Shown here: positions 7,503-15,876 of the stretch, in pieces
Layout: each line of letters starts with the position of its first letter
Position numbering within the stretch: the first letter of the stretch is position 1
From: Gammaproteobacteria bacterium
GTDB taxonomy: Bacteria > Pseudomonadota > Gammaproteobacteria > Steroidobacterales > Woeseiaceae
Length of the DNA: 18,777 nt
Reading direction: 5' to 3'
Assembly (NCBI GenBank): GCA_029881015.1
Contig: JAOUNK010000019.1
Location: 1-18,777, forward strand
Translations under genes and position numbers: made by a program
The notes under the pieces: generated by a model
Told to the model about the DNA's origin: nothing
The model's database searches: none
Seen by the model: the letters and a program-made list of their open reading frames with translations, nothing else

Positions 7503-7523
7503 CCCGCAGCAATCAGGAACACT

Positions 7524-10322
7524 ATGACTCACGGCAGGATTCTTGCGGCAGTCGCCGCCATGATGCTCTTTGTCCCGGCGACGGCCGCCGAAAACACGGC
7601 CTGGACCGAGACACTCGAGCGCATTTCTTCAGGCGTTGTCTCGATACGGGTGGATAGCACCCGTGCATTCGATACGGAATGGAATACGTCGAGCCAGGCG
7701 ACCGGGTTTGTCGTCGATGCCGAGCTCGGCCTGATCCTGACCAATCGTCATGTTGTGACACCCGGTCCGGTCATTGCCGAGGCCGTATTTCGCAACAACG
7801 AGGAGGTGCGACTGACACCGGTCTATCGCGATCCCGTGCATGACTTCGGCTTCTTCCGTTACGACCCCGCGGAGCTCAAGTACATTGAGCCCGTCGAATT
7901 GCCGTTGGTTCCGGATGGTGCCGGTATCGGTAAGGAGATACGCGTCATCGGCAACGATGCCGGAGAACAGCTCTCCATCCTGGCAGGCACGATCGCTCGT
8001 CTCGATCGCAAGGCCCCGGACTACGGCCGCGGCAAGTACAACGATTTCAATACGTTCTACCTCCAGGCGGCATCAGGTACGTCGGGCGGCTCGTCCGGAT
8101 CACCGGTCGTGAATATCGAGGGCGAAGTCGTCGCACTCAATGCCGGTGCCAACAGCTCCGCGGCCAGCAGCTTCTTCCTGCCGCTGGACCGCATCGAACG
8201 GGCATTGCGAGAGTTGCAGAAGGGAACGATCGTCCCGCGCGGCACTCTGCAGACGACGTTTCGCAGCGAGCCCTACGACGAACTTCGTCGACTCGGGCTG
8301 ACCGAAGAGTCGGAACGCATCGCGCGCAACGCTGCGCCGCGGCAGACCAGCATGCTGACGGTCGAGCAGGTCATTCCCGGGTCCGCGGCAGCGGAGGTTC
8401 TGGCCCCCGGCGACATCCTGCTGCGCGTGAACGGCAAGCTTGTAACCCAGTTCGTGCCGCTCGAGGCGCTGCTCGACTCGCATGTCGGGCAGGAGATCGA
8501 TATCCGGCTCGAGCGTGGTGGTCGCCGCATTGACGCGAAGGTCAGGGTCGACGACCTGCATGCCATCACGCCCGATGAGTACCTGGAATTCGGCGACGCG
8601 ATAGTGAATCGACTGTCTTACCAGCAGGCTCGCCACTACAACAGGGCTGCCCAAGGTGTGTACGTCGCGAATCCTGGCTACGTGCTATCACGAGCGGCAG
8701 TTCCGCGCGGTGCTGTGATCATTGAGGTAGCCGGGCAGCCCGTCAACAGCCTCGACGATTTCGAAACGGCGCTCGGCGAACTGGCGGACGGTGAGCGAGC
8801 GCTCGTGCGCTACGTCAACATGGAGAATCCGCAGAACTCCGTGGTGCGTCTCCTTGAGATGGACCGCGTCTGGTTTCCTGCGCGACGCTGCGTGCGCGAC
8901 GACGAGCTCGGCGTCTGGCCGTGCCGTGATCTTGCACCGGGTCCCGACCCGGAACCGCAGAAAGTGAGCAGTACCCGGCTGACGAACTACAAAGACAAGA
9001 TCGTAAACTCCATAGCGCATTCGCTGGTCGTCGTGACGTTCGACCTGCCGTACACGCTTTCCGGCGTTGCTGAACGTCACTACTACGGTACCGGCCTGAT
9101 CGTCGACAAGGAGCGAGGCTATGTGCTCGTCGACCGCAATACCGTGCCGATAGCGATCGGCGACGTCACGATCACCTTCGCCGGCTCGCTCGAGGTGAAA
9201 GGCAAGGTCGAGCAACTTCATCCATTGCACAACTATGCGATCGTCTCCTACGATCCGAAGATCATCGGCACGACACCTGTACGCGAAGCCAGGTTCAATA
9301 CCAAGACGCTGAGACCCGGCGACGACGTCTGGGTGGTGGGCATCAAGGGTGATCACCAACTTGTACACCAGCAGAGCACGGTGTCATCGGTCGACCCGCT
9401 CATTCTGCCGCTCTCCCGCACGCTGCGTTTTCGCGATTCAAATATCGAGGGTATCGCGCTGGTCAATGCGCCCAATGAGGTCGACGGCGTCCTGATCAAT
9501 GAGAAAGGCGAGGTCCTTGCAACCTGGTCGAGTTTCGCCATCCAGTCGGGGGGCGAGTCCGGGCAATTCAACCGTGGCGTCGGGTCCGAGGTGGCCAAGC
9601 AGTTCGTAGAGACGGTACGAGAGGGCAGGCCGTTCTACTCGCTCGAAGCCGAGTTTGTCTACGCGCCGCTCTTCGCCGCTCGCAAAATGGGGGTGGACGA
9701 GAAATGGGTTGCGCGGCTCGAGGAGAACAACCCGGTGCGCCGGCGTGCCCTCAGCATCACGCGTCTCGTCTCCGGTACCGCCGCGGCGGAGTTGCTCAAG
9801 AACGGTGACATAGTGCTGGCCATCGACGGCGATGTCGTAACATCGTTCCGCGAGCTTGAGCTCGCAGTGCAAAAGCCGGAAGTCCTGGTAACGGTGTGGC
9901 GCAACGGCGAAGCCCTGGAACTACCCGTGCGCACGGCCGCGCTGGACGGGAAGGGCATCGATCACGCGATTTCCTGGGCGGGTGCGCTGATCCAGGATCC
10001 ACACAGAGCCATGGCTGCGCAGAGGGGTGTCTCGACCGACGGCGTCTACGTCGCTTATTTCGGCTACGGATCGCCGGCAACCCGTTACGGGCTCTGGGCG
10101 GGCCGCCGGGTGGTCGAAGTCAATGACATACCAACCCCTGACCTGCAGGCTTTCATCGATGCGGTAAAGGACATTGGCCACCGTGAGTCGGTGCGCTTGA
10201 AGACGATGACGTGGAATGAAACGGCCGAGGTGATTACACTCAAACTGGACAACCAGTACTGGCCGGGCTACGAACTCCGGCGTACCCCAGAGGGCTGGAG
10301 GCGAACAGACCTTGGCACGTAG
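7524..10322 (+). CDS. Large double-HtrA serine protease, Nma111/DEG7-like, exported
   Basis: The product is 932 residues from ATG 7524, which has an AGGA site and begins a signal peptide (MTHGRILAAVAAMMLFVPA). An in-frame GTG at 7485 lies in the repeat and is rejected. The first trypsin-like domain (about 25-235) has an intact triad: H76 in LTNRHVV, D107 in DPVHDFGFF, S193 in GTSGGSSGSPVV. PDZ-like domains follow at about 277-345 and 378-445. A second protease-like domain (about 490-715) is degenerate: N539 replaces His, N570 replaces Asp, and D654 lies near the Ser position. PDZ-like domains at about 742-805 and 835-915 end the protein. This layout and many motifs (IRVIGNDAGEQLSILAG, YNDFNTFYLQAA, DLHAITPDEYLE) match fungal Nma111 and plant DEG7 rather than DegP. 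Likely role: periplasmic proteolysis or quality control. Confidence 0.9.
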   Translation: MTHGRILAAVAAMMLFVPATAAENTAWTETLERISSGVVSIRVDSTRAFDTEWNTSSQATGFVVDAELGLILTNRHVVTPGPVIAEAVFRNNEEVRLTPVYRDPVHDFGFFRYDPAELKYIEPVELPLVPDGAGIGKEIRVIGNDAGEQLSILAGTIARLDRKAPDYGRGKYNDFNTFYLQAASGTSGGSSGSPVVNIEGEVVALNAGANSSAASSFFLPLDRIERALRELQKGTIVPRGTLQTTFRSEPYDELRRLGLTEESERIARNAAPRQTSMLTVEQVIPGSAAAEVLAPGDILLRVNGKLVTQFVPLEALLDSHVGQEIDIRLERGGRRIDAKVRVDDLHAITPDEYLEFGDAIVNRLSYQQARHYNRAAQGVYVANPGYVLSRAAVPRGAVIIEVAGQPVNSLDDFETALGELADGERALVRYVNMENPQNSVVRLLEMDRVWFPARRCVRDDELGVWPCRDLAPGPDPEPQKVSSTRLTNYKDKIVNSIAHSLVVVTFDLPYTLSGVAERHYYGTGLIVDKERGYVLVDRNTVPIAIGDVTITFAGSLEVKGKVEQLHPLHNYAIVSYDPKIIGTTPVREARFNTKTLRPGDDVWVVGIKGDHQLVHQQSTVSSVDPLILPLSRTLRFRDSNIEGIALVNAPNEVDGVLINEKGEVLATWSSFAIQSGGESGQFNRGVGSEVAKQFVETVREGRPFYSLEAEFVYAPLFAARKMGVDEKWVARLEENNPVRRRALSITRLVSGTAAAELLKNGDIVLAIDGDVVTSFRELELAVQKPEVLVTVWRNGEALELPVRTAALDGKGIDHAISWAGALIQDPHRAMAAQRGVSTDGVYVAYFGYGSPATRYGLWAGRRVVEVNDIPTPDLQAFIDAVKDIGHRESVRLKTMTWNETAEVITLKLDNQYWPGYELRRTPEGWRRTDLGT

Positions 10323-11265
10323 GCGCGTCAACCGATTTGTCACAGCGTTGCTGCTCGCGGCGCTGCTGTCTTGCGGTGCCGCGTCCGCGCAGACCCTGTA
10401 CAAATATCGCGGCGAGAATGGCGAATGGCTCTTCTCCGACCGTCCGCCTGCCGATGGCCAGCAGGCAGAGACCCGTTCCATTGCGACGCGCGTCGAGCGT
10501 GGCGGGCTGACGGTTGCAAGCGCGTTCAATGGCACCAGCGTCAGGTTGACCGCCAACAACCGCTTTTTCGCGCCTATGGAAGTCGTCATCGAGTTCCAGA
10601 CCATCACGGGTGCCGCGTATCCGCCCTCGGGACAGGAGCTTAGCTGGCTTGTTCCAGAACGCAGCGCACTTGTTCTGCTTGAGCTGGCCACTCTCGACGC
10701 ACCGATAGCGCCGACAGTTCGATATCGATTCGCATATCTGCCCGGTGATCCGAATGCACGACCTGCCAGTGGCGTTACCTATCGCGCGCCGTTTGCCGCC
10801 GGAGCCAGTTACCCGATCACGCAGACGTATCCGGATTCCCTGACACACCGGACCCGCGACAGCATGTACGCGGTGGATATCGCGATGCCGGTAGGGACGG
10901 ACATCATGGCGGCACGCGACGGCGTTGTATTCGAGGTAGCGAGCAAGAATTTCAAGGGTGGGCCCGATGCCGACGAGTACGCCGACCTGGCCAATCTCGT
11001 TCGTATCCTGCACGACGACGGCACCTATGCCGTTTACGCGCATCTCAACTGGAACACGATTCGTGTGCGGCCGGGCGAGCGCGTGCGCGCGGGGCAGTAC
11101 ATCGCCGACTCCGGCAACACCGGATTCTCAACCGGTCCGCACCTGCATTTTGCCGTGCAGCGGAACATGGGCCAGCGCGTCGATTCGTTACCCTTTGCCT
11201 TTCGCGGAGCGAACGCGGAACGTGTCGTGCCGGTCACCGGCCAGTCGTTGGCCGCGTACCCCTGA
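10312..11265 (+). CDS. Exported M23 family metalloendopeptidase with DUF4124 domain
   Basis: This 317-residue protein has an N-terminal signal sequence (MARRRVNRFVTALLLAALLS, cut probably after ASA), a short DUF4124-like segment (TLYKYRGENGEWLFSDRPPA), a beta-rich linker and a C-terminal LytM/M23 domain. The zinc ligands are all visible: H179, D189 (YAVDIAMPVGT) and H279 of the HLH motif, with H244 in YAHL as the usual catalytic His. M23 enzymes cut peptidoglycan cross-links or related peptides; substrate here is unknown. The start is TTG 10312, preceded by GGAGG (10297-10301); no ATG or GTG fits the signal peptide. It overlaps the preceding protease gene by 11 bases, indicating coupled translation and a shared envelope role. 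It converges on the DUF255 gene with 3 bases between stops. Confidence 0.92.
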   Translation: MARRRVNRFVTALLLAALLSCGAASAQTLYKYRGENGEWLFSDRPPADGQQAETRSIATRVERGGLTVASAFNGTSVRLTANNRFFAPMEVVIEFQTITGAAYPPSGQELSWLVPERSALVLLELATLDAPIAPTVRYRFAYLPGDPNARPASGVTYRAPFAAGASYPITQTYPDSLTHRTRDSMYAVDIAMPVGTDIMAARDGVVFEVASKNFKGGPDADEYADLANLVRILHDDGTYAVYAHLNWNTIRVRPGERVRAGQYIADSGNTGFSTGPHLHFAVQRNMGQRVDSLPFAFRGANAERVVPVTGQSLAAYP

Positions 11266-11268
11266 CGA

Positions 11269-13299
11269 CTAACCGTTCTCGGCCATCTGGCCGGCAAGGG
11301 CTTCCCAGGAGGTCACCGGCATTTCGCAATGGGTACCCAGGCAGCGGTAGGCGACTGTTTCACCCTCGACAGATTTGCGATCGTCAAGCGCACCAGGCAG
11401 GTCCGCGGCATCGTCCGGGATAGCGAAAACGAGCCGGCGCGGCGCGTAGAGCTTGGCCGCGGAGTCGCGCCAGCGCCCGATTTCATCCGCGGCCCCGCGA
11501 ATGACAACGATCTCCGGGTGCTCGAGGTACTCCTCCAGCGCGTTGAGGAGGCTGACGTGCCCGTGCGGGTATTCATCCATCGCCCGCCAGGCGGCGCGCA
11601 GCGTCTTCTCGGCGGCAGCCAGGTAGCGTGTGTCCCCGAGCAGGAACCCGAGGCGTTGCAGCGCAAATGCCGTGACACCGTTGCCCGAAGGCACGGCTTC
11701 GTCGGCCAGCGGCTTGGAGCGGTGAATCAGTCGCTCGCTGTCGTTGGCCGTAAACCAGAAGCCCCCGCGATCCGGGTCTTCGAAATGCTCGAGCAACAAC
11801 TCGGCAAGCTGTTGCGCAAACGCGAGGTGCTCGGTGTCCCAACGAGCCTGGAGCAGCTCCAGCAGCGCCTCGAGCAGGAACGCGTGATCGTCGAGGTAGG
11901 CCGCGAAGCGCGTTTCGCCGTCCTTGTAGCCGGCATAGAGGCGCCCGTTTTTCACGAGGTGTTGCCGCAGGAAATCGACGGCGTCGGCCGCGGCATCGAC
12001 GAGATCCGGTCGGTCGAGCGCGCGGCCCGCGATCGCGAGACCGCGAATCGCCAGAGCGTTCCACGACGTGAGCTGTTTTTCGTCGCGGCCGGGTGCAACG
12101 CGGGTAACGCGTTGTGCGAGCAGAGTCTGTTTCGCGCGTGCGATGACTTTCGCCTCATCATCGGTCACCTGCTGGCGCACGGTCAGGTGCCACCTGCCCT
12201 CGAAGTTCGCGTCCTGGTCCAGGCCGAAGCGCCGCGCAAAGACGTCGTAGTCGTCACCCAGCAGTGCCTGCGCCTCCGTGGGCTCCCAAAGGTAGTACAA
12301 CCCTTCGTGCCCTTCGGAGTCGGCGTCGCGGGTCGCATAGAAGCCACCGTTGTCGTCGCGCATGTCGGCGAGCATCCAGTCCGCCGTCGCATTCGCCGCT
12401 GCCGAGAATAGTGCCTCGCCGGTCGCGAGGGCAGCTTGAGAATAGATCGCCAGCAACGGGCCGTTGTCGTACAGCATCTTCTCGAAATGCGGGATCTGCC
12501 AGTGGCGGTCGACCGAGTAACGGTAGAAGCCGCCGCCGACATGGTCGAACAGCCCCCCCTCGGCCATGCGGGCAAGCGTCAGTGCGGCCATGAACAGGGC
12601 CTCGACATCGGGTTCGGTCGCCGACGCCGTGCTCCGCCAGTGGCGTAACAGGCGCTCGATCGTGGTCGGGTGCGGAAACTTGGGCGCCGCGCCAAAGCCG
12701 CCGAATTCCCTGTCGAAAGACTGCTCGAGCGCCTCGCGCACCTTGGCCAGCGGCTTATCGTCAAGCACTTCGCCGGCCTCGGCCGGCGCCGGTTCGAGGC
12801 GACCGAAAACATCGACGATGCCCGCGCTTTGTTTGCGCACGTCATCACGGTGCTCGGCATAGTAGGTGGCTATCTTCTGCAACAGGTCCCCAAAAGCCGG
12901 CATGCCGTAGCGCGCCTCATTGGGGAAGTAGGTGCCACCGAAAAACGGCCGCTGGTCGTCCCCGTCCAGGAACATGGTAAGGGGCCAGCCGCCGCCACGC
13001 TGCGTGATGAGCTGGTGCGCCGTCTGGTAGATCTTGTCGACGTCCGGGCGCTCCTCGCGATCCACCTTCACGTTTACGAACATCTCGTTCATGAGCGCGG
13101 CGATGGTGTCGTCCTCAAACGACTCGTGCGCCATCACGTGGCACCAGTGACAGGCGGAATAGCCGATCGACAGCAGAATGGGCTTGCCGCTCTCCCGGGC
13201 GAGGGCAAAGGCTTCGTCGCCCCACGGGTACCAGTCAACCGGGTTATCGGCATGCTGCTGCAGGTAGGGGCTGGTTTCTTTGGCGAGGCGATTTGGCAT
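11269..13299 (-). CDS. DUF255 thioredoxin-domain protein (YyaL/SPATA20 family)
   Basis: The product is 676 residues from ATG at 13299, giving the typical start MPNRLAKETSPYLQQHADNP. An in-frame ATG at 13314 would add five residues and neither has a strong ribosome site. The first 170 residues are a thioredoxin-like domain with an ACHWCH motif (C50, C53), followed by VKVDREERPDVD and GGWPLTMFL. The remainder is an alpha/alpha toroid related to N-acylglucosamine 2-epimerase and glycosidase folds (KMLYDNGPLLAIYSQAA, YATRDADSEGHEGLYYLWE, LTSWNALAIRGLA). The family is found from bacteria to humans (SPATA20) but its biochemical role is not settled. No signal peptide, so cytosolic. It is divergent from lgt, 47 bases away. 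Confidence 0.93.
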   Translation of the reverse strand: MPNRLAKETSPYLQQHADNPVDWYPWGDEAFALARESGKPILLSIGYSACHWCHVMAHESFEDDTIAALMNEMFVNVKVDREERPDVDKIYQTAHQLITQRGGGWPLTMFLDGDDQRPFFGGTYFPNEARYGMPAFGDLLQKIATYYAEHRDDVRKQSAGIVDVFGRLEPAPAEAGEVLDDKPLAKVREALEQSFDREFGGFGAAPKFPHPTTIERLLRHWRSTASATEPDVEALFMAALTLARMAEGGLFDHVGGGFYRYSVDRHWQIPHFEKMLYDNGPLLAIYSQAALATGEALFSAAANATADWMLADMRDDNGGFYATRDADSEGHEGLYYLWEPTEAQALLGDDYDVFARRFGLDQDANFEGRWHLTVRQQVTDDEAKVIARAKQTLLAQRVTRVAPGRDEKQLTSWNALAIRGLAIAGRALDRPDLVDAAADAVDFLRQHLVKNGRLYAGYKDGETRFAAYLDDHAFLLEALLELLQARWDTEHLAFAQQLAELLLEHFEDPDRGGFWFTANDSERLIHRSKPLADEAVPSGNGVTAFALQRLGFLLGDTRYLAAAEKTLRAAWRAMDEYPHGHVSLLNALEEYLEHPEIVVIRGAADEIGRWRDSAAKLYAPRRLVFAIPDDAADLPGALDDRKSVEGETVAYRCLGTHCEMPVTSWEALAGQMAENG

Positions 13300-13346
13300 G
13301 GATTGCTCTATCATACCGATCTTTGAGAATTGCCGAGCGGGCTTGC

Positions 13347-14132
13347 ATGCTGACATACCCTGAAATCGACCCGATCATCTTCTCGATAGGCGTTATCAAG
13401 ATCCGCTGGTACGGCCTGATGTACGTCATCGGCTTCCTCCTGGCCTGGTGGCTGGCGAGGCGCCGCTGCAAGCGGGCGGACTCACCGGTCAATGCCGAAC
13501 AGGTCGACGACCTCATGTTTTACGGGATGCTGGGCGTCATCCTGGGCGGGCGTATTGGCTATGCCTTGTTTTACGGCACCGAGCAGCTTCTCTCCGATCC
13601 GTTCTACCTCTTCAAGATCACCGAAGGGGGCATGTCGTTCCACGGTGGTCTCGCCGGCGTTCTGATTGCCATGTGGCTGCACGGCCGCAAGCTCGGCCAT
13701 ACCCTGTGGCGCATGACCGACTTCGTCGCCCCGCTCGTACCGCTCGGCCTCGGCTTCGGGCGCATCGGCAATTTCATCAATGGCGAGCTCTGGGGCAAGC
13801 CAACGGATGTGCCGTGGGCATTCAACTACCGCGGTGAGGTGTTGCATCCCTCGATGCTTTACGAGGCGCTCCTCGAAGGCTTCGTGCTCTTCGCGATCCT
13901 CTGGTGGTACACGGCCAGGCCGCGCCCCTACATGGCGCCCACGGGCCTGTTTCTGTTCCTCTACGGGGCGTTCCGCTTCTATATCGAGTTCTATCGCGTG
14001 CCCGATGCACACCTTGGCTACCTGGCGCTCGACTGGGTAACGATGGGCCAGATCCTGACCGCGCCGATGATCGTGGCTGGCGCTATCATGCTAATGATGG
14101 CGCAGCGTTCAAGTGGGGAGGTCAAGGCTTAA
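13347..14132 (+). CDS. lgt: Prolipoprotein diacylglyceryl transferase
   Basis: This 261-residue inner-membrane enzyme transfers diacylglycerol from phosphatidylglycerol to the lipobox Cys of prolipoproteins, the first lipoprotein maturation step. The start at ATG 13347 gives MLTYPEIDPIIFSIGVIKIRWYG, matching the family N-terminus. Key motifs are RIGYALFY, GGMSFHGGLAG with H99 (equivalent to E. coli H103), the Lgt signature GRIGNFINGELWG with R139 (E. coli R143), HPSMLYEALLEG, and RFYIEFYRVPD. Several hydrophobic helices are evident. It is the first gene of a four-gene cluster, and thyA starts one base after its stop, the same adjacency seen in E. coli. The GH30 and other lipoproteins nearby would be substrates. 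Confidence 0.97.
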   Translation: MLTYPEIDPIIFSIGVIKIRWYGLMYVIGFLLAWWLARRRCKRADSPVNAEQVDDLMFYGMLGVILGGRIGYALFYGTEQLLSDPFYLFKITEGGMSFHGGLAGVLIAMWLHGRKLGHTLWRMTDFVAPLVPLGLGFGRIGNFINGELWGKPTDVPWAFNYRGEVLHPSMLYEALLEGFVLFAILWWYTARPRPYMAPTGLFLFLYGAFRFYIEFYRVPDAHLGYLALDWVTMGQILTAPMIVAGAIMLMMAQRSSGEVKA

Positions 14133-14133
14133 G

Positions 14134-14928
14134 ATGCAGCAGTACCTGGACATGATGCGGCTGGTGCGGGATACGGGCACGCGCAAGGAAGACCGCACGG
14201 GAACCGGCACGCTCAGTGTCTTCGGCCACCAGATGCGTTTCGACCTCTCAAAAGGATTTCCGCTCGTCACGACCAAGAAGCTGCACCTGCGCTCCATCAT
14301 CCACGAGCTGCTCTGGTTCCTGTCCGGCGACAGCAATATCCGTTACCTCAAGGAAAACGGCGTGTCGATCTGGGACGAGTGGGCGGACGAGAATGGCGAC
14401 CTCGGCCCGGTCTACGGCGTGCAGTGGCGTAGCTGGCCGACACCGGATGGCCGCAAGATCGACCAGGTGGCGCAGATCATGCATCAGTTGAAAGAAACGC
14501 CGGATTCGCGGCGCATCATGCTCTCGGCCTGGAACGTGGCGGAAATTGAAAACATGGCCTTACCGCCGTGCCACTGCCTGTTCCAGTTCTACGTCGCCGA
14601 GGGCAAGTTGTCCTGCCAGCTTTACCAGCGCAGCTGCGACATCTTCCTCGGGGTGCCGTTCAATATCGCGTCGTACGCGCTCCTGACGCACATGCTCGCC
14701 CAGCAGGCCGACCTGGGCGTCGGAGACTTTGTCTGGACCGGCGGTGACTGCCACCTGTACCTGAACCACCTCGAACAGGCGGACGAGCAGCTCGCGCGCG
14801 ACCCGCTACCGCTGCCGACGCTGGCCATCAAGCGACGCCCGCCCAGTATTTTTGACTATACGTTTGAGGACTTCGAAATCCTCAACTACGAAGCGCATCC
14901 TCACATCAAGGCGGCAGTTGCCGTCTGA
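14134..14928 (+). CDS. thyA: Thymidylate synthase
   Basis: This 264-residue enzyme methylates dUMP to dTMP using 5,10-methylene-THF, leaving dihydrofolate. Length and sequence follow E. coli ThyA nearly throughout: DRTGTGTLSVFGHQMRF, FPLVTTKKLHLRSIIHELLW, IWDEWADENGDLGPVYG, the nucleophile C146 in LPPCHCLFQFYV, CQLYQRSCDIFLGVPFNIAS, and FDYTFEDFEILNY, ending HIKAAVAV. ATG 14134 is chosen because it gives the conserved N-terminus MQQYLDMM; an upstream in-frame start at 14113 would overlap lgt. A GGGGAGG run lies 12 bases upstream within lgt. It is followed after 3 bases by folA, which recycles its dihydrofolate product. Confidence 0.98.
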   Translation: MQQYLDMMRLVRDTGTRKEDRTGTGTLSVFGHQMRFDLSKGFPLVTTKKLHLRSIIHELLWFLSGDSNIRYLKENGVSIWDEWADENGDLGPVYGVQWRSWPTPDGRKIDQVAQIMHQLKETPDSRRIMLSAWNVAEIENMALPPCHCLFQFYVAEGKLSCQLYQRSCDIFLGVPFNIASYALLTHMLAQQADLGVGDFVWTGGDCHLYLNHLEQADEQLARDPLPLPTLAIKRRPPSIFDYTFEDFEILNYEAHPHIKAAVAV

Positions 14929-14931
14929 GCC

Positions 14932-15450
14932 ATGCCCGAGATCAGCATTATCGTCGCTGTGTCGACGAACAACGTCATCGGCGCCAAGGGCGATCTGCCC
15001 TGGCGTCTTGCCGACGACCTGAAGCACTTCAAGTCGGTAACGATGGGCAAGCCGATCGTCATGGGGCGCAAGACGTGGGACTCGATCGGGCGGCCGTTGC
15101 CGGGAAGGCAGAACATCGTCGTTACGCGGCAGCCGGCATTCGTGGCGGAAGGGTGCGACGTGGTCGCGTCCGTCGAGGCGGCCATCGCCACGGCGGGGAA
15201 TGTCGATGAGTTGATGGTGATTGGCGGCAGCCAGATTTACGAGCTGGCTCTGCCGTTGGCAGACCGTCTCTACCTGACGCGTGTGCACGCGGACGTGGCG
15301 GGCGATGCGCACTTTCCTGCCGTGGATGAAACCGAGTGGCAACTCGTCGGCACTGAGACGCATACGGCGGACGAGCGCAATGATTTCGCTTTTTCGTTTA
15401 TGACCTATGAGCGGAAGATGGCTACGAAAAATGAGTCGCAATACTGTTGA
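14932..15450 (+). CDS. folA: Dihydrofolate reductase
   Basis: This 172-residue NADPH-dependent enzyme restores tetrahydrofolate from the dihydrofolate made by ThyA. The N-terminus ISIIVAVSTNNVIGAKGDLPWRLADDL carries the Met20-type loop, and D27-equivalent acid lies in LADDLKHFK. KPIVMGRKTWDSIGRPLPGR and the NADPH site VIGGSQIYELALPLADRLYLT follow, then FPAVDETEW. The core ends at FMTYERK; the last ten residues are an extra tail compared with E. coli. It starts 3 bases after thyA, and its stop TGA overlaps the TTG start of the next small gene, which supports one operon lgt-thyA-folA-small gene. Confidence 0.97.
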   Translation: MPEISIIVAVSTNNVIGAKGDLPWRLADDLKHFKSVTMGKPIVMGRKTWDSIGRPLPGRQNIVVTRQPAFVAEGCDVVASVEAAIATAGNVDELMVIGGSQIYELALPLADRLYLTRVHADVAGDAHFPAVDETEWQLVGTETHTADERNDFAFSFMTYERKMATKNESQYC

Positions 15451-15752
15451 AAAGGAAATGCCCAGGCTGTTTGCATAAATCAGTACCGGTATCCGGGCTG
15501 ATCCTCTCGGACGTGCTGTGTCCCAGGTGTGGTCGGTTGGTCGGCGTCCAGTGGATATTCAAGGCAGTCTTCTTCGTCCTTGTTCTCGTGGCGACCCTGG
15601 TTGTGGGTCTCGTAGTGCTGGTCGATCAAGGGCTGTATGCCGCGCTTCTCATGATCTCACTGCCAATCGGTGCGATTGGATTTATCAAAGCGCGCTATTG
15701 CCCTCTCGTGGTCAGAAAGCAGGAATCCGGCACCGAAGGAACATCGACCTAG
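15447..15752 (+). CDS. Small zinc-ribbon membrane protein, unknown function
   Basis: This is a predicted 101-residue protein starting with TTG at 15447, the only usable start in this frame because a stop occurs at 15432. It opens with CPGC, then LCPRCGR about 17 residues later, a pattern that makes a four-Cys zinc ribbon. Two hydrophobic segments follow (about residues 35-58 and 63-82), and the C-terminus is polar. The ordered CxxC pairs and the membrane helices argue that the frame is real despite the weak start; the TTGA overlap with the folA stop fits translational coupling. I do not recognise a named family. Similar zinc-ribbon plus two-helix proteins occur widely in proteobacteria without known role. 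Confidence 0.62.
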   Translation: MKRKCPGCLHKSVPVSGLILSDVLCPRCGRLVGVQWIFKAVFFVLVLVATLVVGLVVLVDQGLYAALLMISLPIGAIGFIKARYCPLVVRKQESGTEGTST

Positions 15753-15876
15753 GCTACGCCGTTCTCCACGCGTATTGGCGCACGGACCAAAGCAGTGTCG
15801 CCAGGAGTCGAATAATTTCGTCGTTGCCCATGCGAATGGAATGACAAGAGGTCCCCCTGTCGGCCCGTGACCGGTC

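Noticed and set aside
7485..7523. GTG 7485 as the start of the large HtrA protease
   Set aside because: It lies in the repeat cluster and would bury the signal peptide; ATG 7524 has a ribosome site and the signal peptide directly.
10312..10395. Lipoprotein reading of the M23 protein N-terminus (LLSC)
   Set aside because: Leu at the -2 position is a poor lipobox, and an ASA-Q signal peptidase I site follows just downstream.
11329..12411. A 360-codon plus-strand frame opposite the DUF255 gene
   Set aside because: No family motif or ribosome site, and it lies wholly within a well-conserved coding sequence on the other strand.
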